Below are positions 27,359 to 33,759 of a stretch of DNA of 33,759 nucleotides, in pieces (within the stretch, counting starts at the first letter, position 1; each line of letters opens with the position of its first letter). The notes below the pieces were generated by a model. That model was not told the DNA's origin. It did not search any database and was given only the letters and a program-made list of their open reading frames with translations. Position numbers and translations under genes: made by a program. Origin of the DNA: Mycobacterium sp. 852002-10029_SCH5224772. Lineage in GTDB: Bacteria; Actinomycetota; Actinomycetes; Mycobacteriales; Mycobacteriaceae. The stretch lies in NCBI RefSeq assembly GCF_001667315.1, contig NZ_LZHT01000013.1:1-33759 (forward strand). The letters are read 5' to 3'.

Positions 27359-28164
27359 TGCGGCCCGCTTTCCACCGCGTGGCGCACCGCGGTCACCAGT
27401 GCGTCTCCGGCGAGCGGACGGTCGGTCCGGGCGCGTAGCCAAAGAAAGTATTCGACGTTGCCCGACGGCCCCGGTAGCGGGCTGGCGGTGACGTCGACGG
27501 TGTGCCAACCCAGCTCGCCGGCGCGACGCGCGACGGACGAAACGGCGTCGGCGCGCAGGCCTGGGTCGTGAACCACACCGCCCGCACCGACCTGCCCCTT
27601 CCCCACCTCAAACTGTGGCTTCACCATGGGAACGATATCCGCGTCCGGTGTGGCACATCCAGCCAGCGCCGGCAACACCGTCGACAGCGAGATGAACGAC
27701 AGGTCCGCCACCACGAGGTCGGCCGGCCCACCGGTCGCCTCGGATGTCAGGTCGCGAACGTTGGTCCGCTCGACGACGACGACCCGCGGATCGCTGCGCA
27801 GCGACCACGCCAGCTGCCCGTATCCGACATCCACGGCAACCACCTCGGTGGCCCCGCGATCCAGCAGGACTTCGGTGAACCCGCCCGTGGACGCGCCGGC
27901 ATCCAGGCAGCGGCGCCCCGAGACGGAAATCTCGAACGCGTCCAGCGCCCCGATGAGTTTGTGCGCCCCGCGCGAGACCCAGCCGCGTTCGCCGCCGGTG
28001 GCCACCCTCAGCGCGGCGGTGACGGCGACGGCGGTGCCGGGCTTGCGTGCGGGCATCCCGTCGATGCTCACCTTGCCGGCGCCGATCAACTCCGCGGCCT
28101 GCTGACGCGACCGGGCCAGGCCGCGCCGCACCAGCTCGGCGTCGATGCGGGCGCGTCGAGACAT
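27355..28164 (-). CDS. tlyA: 16S/23S rRNA 2'-O-methyltransferase TlyA
   Basis: A 269-residue enzyme methylating rRNA cytidines, known to determine capreomycin susceptibility in mycobacteria. It has an N-terminal S4-like RNA-binding domain (about 1-55), the linker RGWVSRG and a Rossmann methyltransferase domain. The four catalytic residues known from M. tuberculosis, Lys69, Asp154, Lys182 and Glu238, are all present at the same numbers, so it should be active. Its start ATG is at 28164. Confidence 0.98.
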   Translation of the reverse strand: MSRRARIDAELVRRGLARSRQQAAELIGAGKVSIDGMPARKPGTAVAVTAALRVATGGERGWVSRGAHKLIGALDAFEISVSGRRCLDAGASTGGFTEVLLDRGATEVVAVDVGYGQLAWSLRSDPRVVVVERTNVRDLTSEATGGPADLVVADLSFISLSTVLPALAGCATPDADIVPMVKPQFEVGKGQVGAGGVVHDPGLRADAVSSVARRAGELGWHTVDVTASPLPGPSGNVEYFLWLRARTDRPLAGDALVTAVRHAVESGPQ

Positions 28165-28172
28165 GCGCGCAC

Positions 28173-28358
28173 TCAGCCCTTCTCCGCCGACTCCAGCGCC
28201 GCCAGCAGCACGTCGTGCGCCTCGGAGAGCCGGCGCGCGATCTCTTCGAGCTCGTCGAGCGAGGGCACCTTGTCGGGATCCTCCTGGTCGTCGGGCTGGG
28301 GCAGCCGGGCCAGCAGGGCATCGATTTCGGCGCGAATCTGATCGGGGTCGATACTCAT
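28173..28358 (-). CDS. Small acidic protein (61 aa), Rv1693 homologue
   Basis: A 61-residue protein, acidic and probably helical, with the patterns IDPDQIRAEIDALLARL and DELEEIARRLSEAHDVLL. It lies 8 nt upstream of tlyA and 23 nt after the HAD phosphatase. A protein of this size sits at the same place in M. tuberculosis. Its function is unknown. Confidence 0.85.
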   Translation of the reverse strand: MSIDPDQIRAEIDALLARLPQPDDQEDPDKVPSLDELEEIARRLSEAHDVLLAALESAEKG

Positions 28359-28381
28359 CGCGTCCCTACGCTAGTCACCCG

Positions 28382-29389
28382 TCAGCCGGTGTGCACCAAA
28401 GACCAGCGCTGCAGCGCGGCGCGCGCCCGGTCGTCGGCGGCCTCGACGCGCACGGAGTCAGAGTCCGATGACCCCCACACCGCGCTGGCGACCGCACGCA
28501 CGATCGACAGGTCGTCTACCTCGTCCGACCCGTTGTGCCCGACGGTGATCGCGCGGTCCGCGACGTCGACCCGCCAACCCGGCTGCGGTCCGACCGCGAG
28601 CCGCTCGCCGTCGGTGTGCAGCGAGCGCAGATCGTGGCCGATATAGGTGGGGCGCTGGGCGGGCTTGGCGTACACCGCGTCCCGCGCGGAATTGACCCCG
28701 GTGAGCACCATCAGGCTGGGCAGCTCGGCGGCGTTGGCGCCTTCGATGTCGGTGTCGAGTCGGTCGCCGATCACCAAGGGCGCGCGGAAGTCACCCCGGG
28801 CGGCCGCGTCCCGCAGCAGGGCGGGCGCCGGTTTGCCCGCGACCTGCGGTTCGGCGCCGGTCGCGGCCCGCAGCGCGGCCACCAGGGACCCGTTGCCGGG
28901 CAGCAGCCCGCGTTCGGTGGGCAGAGTGAGGTCGACGTTGGCCGCCACCCACCGTGCGCCGGCCCGGATGGCCAGCGCCGCCTCGGCGAGTTCAGGCCAC
29001 CCGATGGTCAGGGACAGGCCCTGCACGACGGCGGCCGGGCCGTCGTCGTTGCTGCGCACCGGGCGCAGTCCGACGGCCGTGATCTCGTCGGCCAAGGCCT
29101 CGGTGCCCACGATCAGCACCGGCGAGGCCGGAGGCAGCTGATCGGCCAGCAGCCGGGCCGCGCTTTGGGCACTGGTGGCGACATCGTCGGCGGTGGCGGT
29201 GAAACCGAGTTCGGTCAGGTGCGCGGCGACCTCGTCGGCGCTGCGGGAGGCGTTGTTGGTCACGAAATAGGCGCGGCTACGCACCTCGGCAAGCGCCTGC
29301 ACCGCGCCTTCGGTGGGTTGACGGCCGCGAAACGCCGTTCCGTCCAGGTCTATCAGCAGGCAGTCATACTCCTGCGCAAGGCTTTTCAC
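28382..29389 (-). CDS. HAD-IIA family phosphatase (Rv1692-type glycerol-3-phosphate phosphatase)
   Basis: A 335-residue HAD hydrolase. The catalytic motif is DLDGT (residues 14-18), motif II is VTNNASRS, and the GKPAP lysine and GDRLDTDI follow. The M. tuberculosis homologue Rv1692 dephosphorylates glycerol 3-phosphate. The C-terminal 70-odd residues form an additional domain. It starts with GTG at 29389, 18 nt after the TPR gene. Confidence 0.92.
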   Translation of the reverse strand: MKSLAQEYDCLLIDLDGTAFRGRQPTEGAVQALAEVRSRAYFVTNNASRSADEVAAHLTELGFTATADDVATSAQSAARLLADQLPPASPVLIVGTEALADEITAVGLRPVRSNDDGPAAVVQGLSLTIGWPELAEAALAIRAGARWVAANVDLTLPTERGLLPGNGSLVAALRAATGAEPQVAGKPAPALLRDAAARGDFRAPLVIGDRLDTDIEGANAAELPSLMVLTGVNSARDAVYAKPAQRPTYIGHDLRSLHTDGERLAVGPQPGWRVDVADRAITVGHNGSDEVDDLSIVRAVASAVWGSSDSDSVRVEAADDRARAALQRWSLVHTG

Positions 29390-29407
29390 GTCGTCGGTTC
29401 CGTCACC

Positions 29408-30208
29408 TCAGCCGAGTTCACTGACCCGGTCTTCGGCATCGGTGACACCGTCGACGTCGGCGGCCGCCGAACGCAGGAACCAGTGCAGCGCCTCGTCGTC
29501 GCGGCCGAGCGCCAGCAGCGTGTCCGCGTAGGCGTAAAACAGCCGCGCCGCCGTGGAGCCGGTGCGGCCGGGATCCAGTTGGGGCGTGGACAAGACGGTC
29601 AGCGCCTGCTCCAGCTGGCCGAGGTCCGCGCGCGCCCCGGCGGCGACGATGCGTAACTCGTCGGCGTCGTCACCGGACAGCTCGGCGGCCTCCGGTCCGC
29701 GCGCGAGCTCGATCGCCCGCTCCGGACGGCCAAGTCCGCGTTCGCAATCGGCGATCAACGGGAGCAGCGCGGACTTGCTGCCCATCCGGCGGGCGGCGCG
29801 AAACTCCGCCAGCGCCTGCGACCAGTCGCCGCAGTGGTAGGCGGCGATCCCGACCGCCTCCCGGATGGTGGCGATCCGGCTGGACCGGGCCCGCGCCGCC
29901 CGGGCGTGGCGCAACGCCGCCTCCGGGTCCTCGTCGAGCAGCTCGCCCGCGGCGACCAGGTGGCACGCCACCGCGTCGGCGGTGGCGCGGTCCAGGGTGC
30001 TCAGTTCGCGGCGAACGTCAGGCGCCAGCTGTTTGGCTTCCACACCGGGCGGTATCGGCGGCCCGTCCTGCGGCGCGCGACCGGCCTGGGCGTCGCGGCG
30101 CTCGGCGCCCTGCGGCTGAGCGGGCCGCGCGCGTCCCGGACCGGACCAACTGCCGGATGCCGGCCGCGCTGCCCGCTCGCCGCGGTGCCTCTGCCTGTCG
30201 TCGACCAC
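29408..30208 (-). CDS. Tetratricopeptide-repeat protein (Rv1691 homologue)
   Basis: A 266-residue protein with helical TPR-like repeats from residue about 85 (ADAVACHLVAAGELLDEDPE and following). The N-terminal 60 residues are Arg/Gly/Pro-rich and likely disordered. The GTG at 30208 is chosen because the sequence upstream overlaps lprJ. It probably scaffolds protein interactions; its partner is unknown. Confidence 0.85.
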   Translation of the reverse strand: MVDDRQRHRGERAARPASGSWSGPGRARPAQPQGAERRDAQAGRAPQDGPPIPPGVEAKQLAPDVRRELSTLDRATADAVACHLVAAGELLDEDPEAALRHARAARARSSRIATIREAVGIAAYHCGDWSQALAEFRAARRMGSKSALLPLIADCERGLGRPERAIELARGPEAAELSGDDADELRIVAAGARADLGQLEQALTVLSTPQLDPGRTGSTAARLFYAYADTLLALGRDDEALHWFLRSAAADVDGVTDAEDRVSELG

Positions 30209-30246
30209 GCTGCCGAGAATACGGGCAGCCCCCGATCGGGAAACGC

Positions 30247-30609
30247 CTAGCTTGGCCGCCGGCTGCCCAGGAGCGGCGCGATCAACGCCGGGCAGTAGGT
30301 CCCGATCGCGACGATGGTGAACCTGCCGGCCGTCTCGTAGGACATGCCGTTGCCCTCGGCCATCTTGGACGCCACCCTGTCGAAGGATTCGCCGGGCTCG
30401 AAGAGCATCGGGCACACCGACTGTCCCATCGCCGTGGTGCCCGTCGGCTGGGAGTAGGAGATCCCGGCATTCGTCAGCGCCGACAGGAAGGCGTTGCTCA
30501 GCATGTCCGCGCGGATCGGCGCCGACAGTGCCGCGGCCAGCGCCACCAAGCCCGTGATCACCCCCAGCGTCCGCAGGACGGTCGAGGGCACACGCGTCGC
30601 GAAAATCAC
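30247..30609 (-). CDS. DUF732 secreted protein, LprJ-like
   Basis: A 120-residue protein with an N-terminal signal segment (about 8-33, ending near LSAPIRA|D) and a DUF732 domain with paired Cys66 and Cys106, expected to form a disulfide. The gene occupies the position of lprJ (Rv1690), but no lipobox cysteine is visible after the signal segment, so export without lipid anchoring is more likely here. The start is GTG at 30609. Confidence 0.8.
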   Translation of the reverse strand: MIFATRVPSTVLRTLGVITGLVALAAALSAPIRADMLSNAFLSALTNAGISYSQPTGTTAMGQSVCPMLFEPGESFDRVASKMAEGNGMSYETAGRFTIVAIGTYCPALIAPLLGSRRPS

Positions 30610-30708
30610 CGTGACAACAGTGGTCCCCGCGGGTCACGCCGACGACACGGTGAGGTAAAGATCTGTGCACGCACGTGTTTTGCGGCGGCCGATCGGGGGC
30701 CCGCCCGT

Positions 30709-31971
<1,263 letters not shown>

Positions 31972-32066
31972 GGTGTACGAGTCTTGCAGAGCGCCGGCGC
32001 CAGGCGTCGACTTGTGGTGCGGTTTCACCGGCGTGCTCGCCCACCAACTCGCCGTTCGCCGCTCGG

Positions 32067-32711
32067 CTAGTCGCTGGCGCCCGGCGCCGGGGCGCGCGGG
32101 CTGCGGCGGTACGCCGAAACCTCCGGGCGGCCGGGAAGCCACAACCGCCACGGCCGGTCGGCGGCCTGGCTGACGCCGACCCGCGGGCCGGACACGGAGC
32201 TCAGCGGTTCGTGCAGCTCGAGAGTCACCGGGCTGCTGTCGTCGAACAGGTCAATTCCGTTGTCGTCCATGGTGATTCCCATGGCCGCGCAGAGGTTTCC
32301 CGGCCCGCGCGCCAGCGCCGCGGTGTGCACCAGCTCGCCGCGGCGGGCCCGGGCGACGTCGGTCCCGTCCTCGAGCACGGCCGCCCGCAGCAGCACCGCG
32401 CCCGCGGTGCCGTCGGGCCCGCACGAGACGTTGGCGCACACGTGGATGCCGTGGCTGCGATAGGTGTAGAGCCGCCCCGGCGGCCCGAACATCACGAAAT
32501 TGCGGGCGCGCAGACCCTTGTAGGAGTGCGCGGCGGCGTCCGGCCACGGACCGTCGGGCACGCCCCCGTACGCCTCGACCTCGACGACGATCCCGCTCAC
32601 GCCTCGCGCGGTGAGGGTGGCGCCCAGCAGGCGGCTCGCGGCCCCGATCGGGTCTACCAACAGCTGAGCCGCGGCCCTGCCTGCGCGAGATCGTCGTCCA
32701 GCCTCGACCAA
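32067..32711 (-). CDS. mpg: 3-methyladenine DNA glycosylase
   Basis: A 214-residue base-excision repair glycosylase of the AAG/MPG family. VVEVEAYGG carries the catalytic Glu and [20 protein letters not shown] is diagnostic. It removes alkylated purines. The TTG at 32711 has AGGA 6 nt upstream. It is divergent from the ammonium transporter. Confidence 0.95.
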   Translation of the reverse strand: MVEAGRRSRAGRAAAQLLVDPIGAASRLLGATLTARGVSGIVVEVEAYGGVPDGPWPDAAAHSYKGLRARNFVMFGPPGRLYTYRSHGIHVCANVSCGPDGTAGAVLLRAAVLEDGTDVARARRGELVHTAALARGPGNLCAAMGITMDDNGIDLFDDSSPVTLELHEPLSSVSGPRVGVSQAADRPWRLWLPGRPEVSAYRRSPRAPAPGASD

Positions 32712-32805
32712 TTCAGATCCTGAGTCCTCTTTTCAGTAACCCAACGAACCTACCGGCGGCCCAAACATGGCAGTATCCCGGTGTCCGGGACCCGAAGGAG
32801 CCCAC

Positions 32806-33759
<954 letters not shown>

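Overview
The window is high-GC actinobacterial chromosome and almost certainly Mycobacterium. On the minus strand, roughly the right two thirds carries the gene order mpg, tyrS, lprJ-like, TPR gene, HAD phosphatase, small acidic gene, tlyA, nadK, recN, steA, mctB/steB, pyrG, Nudix, xerD, soj/parA, scpA, scpB, rluB, cmk, der, tRNA-Pro. From memory this is the Rv1688 to Rv1713 order of M. tuberculosis. Species cannot be fixed from the sequence; the left end suggests a lineage that makes NRPS-based lipopeptides, for example the M. avium complex, and that is an inference.

Left end (1-3959): a partial nonribosomal peptide synthetase opening with a condensation domain, preceded by its MbtH chaperone, and a divergent six-helix protein of the GAP/Sap lipid-addressing family. 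These look like the start of a lipopeptide (glycopeptidolipid-type) locus. A gene-poor stretch of about 1.07 kb separates the two directions and holds a perfect 12-bp-stem hairpin.

Accessory middle (3960-12278): small stress- or metabolism-type genes on both strands. They are a PAS-ANTAR regulator, a transglutaminase-like protease-fold protein, a DUF5994 protein, a 44-aa basic protein, a cold-shock protein with a hairpin terminator, a DesA3-like membrane desaturase, the aldehyde dehydrogenase gabD2, a cyclic-nucleotide-binding-fold protein fused to a ribbon-helix-helix-like tail, a DUF4383 membrane protein, a 44-aa charged protein and a zinc-ribbon membrane protein. The segment abuts the 3' end of tRNA-Pro(GGG), where synteny with M. 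tuberculosis appears to stop.

Core right part (12279-33759): six genes from soj/parA to der are joined by 1-4 nt overlaps, linking chromosome condensation (ScpAB), rRNA pseudouridylation, CMP kinase and the ribosome-assembly GTPase Der. pyrG, the Nudix hydrolase and xerD also overlap. steA and mctB/steB touch with no gap, and tlyA and nadK overlap. A convergent O-methyltransferase lies between xerD and parA. At the right edge a divergent ammonium transporter runs out of the window and carries Glu where most Amt proteins have the first pore His.

No CRISPR array, insertion sequence, prophage or obvious pseudogene was found. The less ordinary signals are the NRPS/MbtH/GAP edge, the cNMP-fold plus RHH fusion with a nested inverted repeat upstream, the 51-bp tandem duplication at the start of scpB, the 22-bp perfect palindrome beside tRNA-Pro and the Amt substitution.
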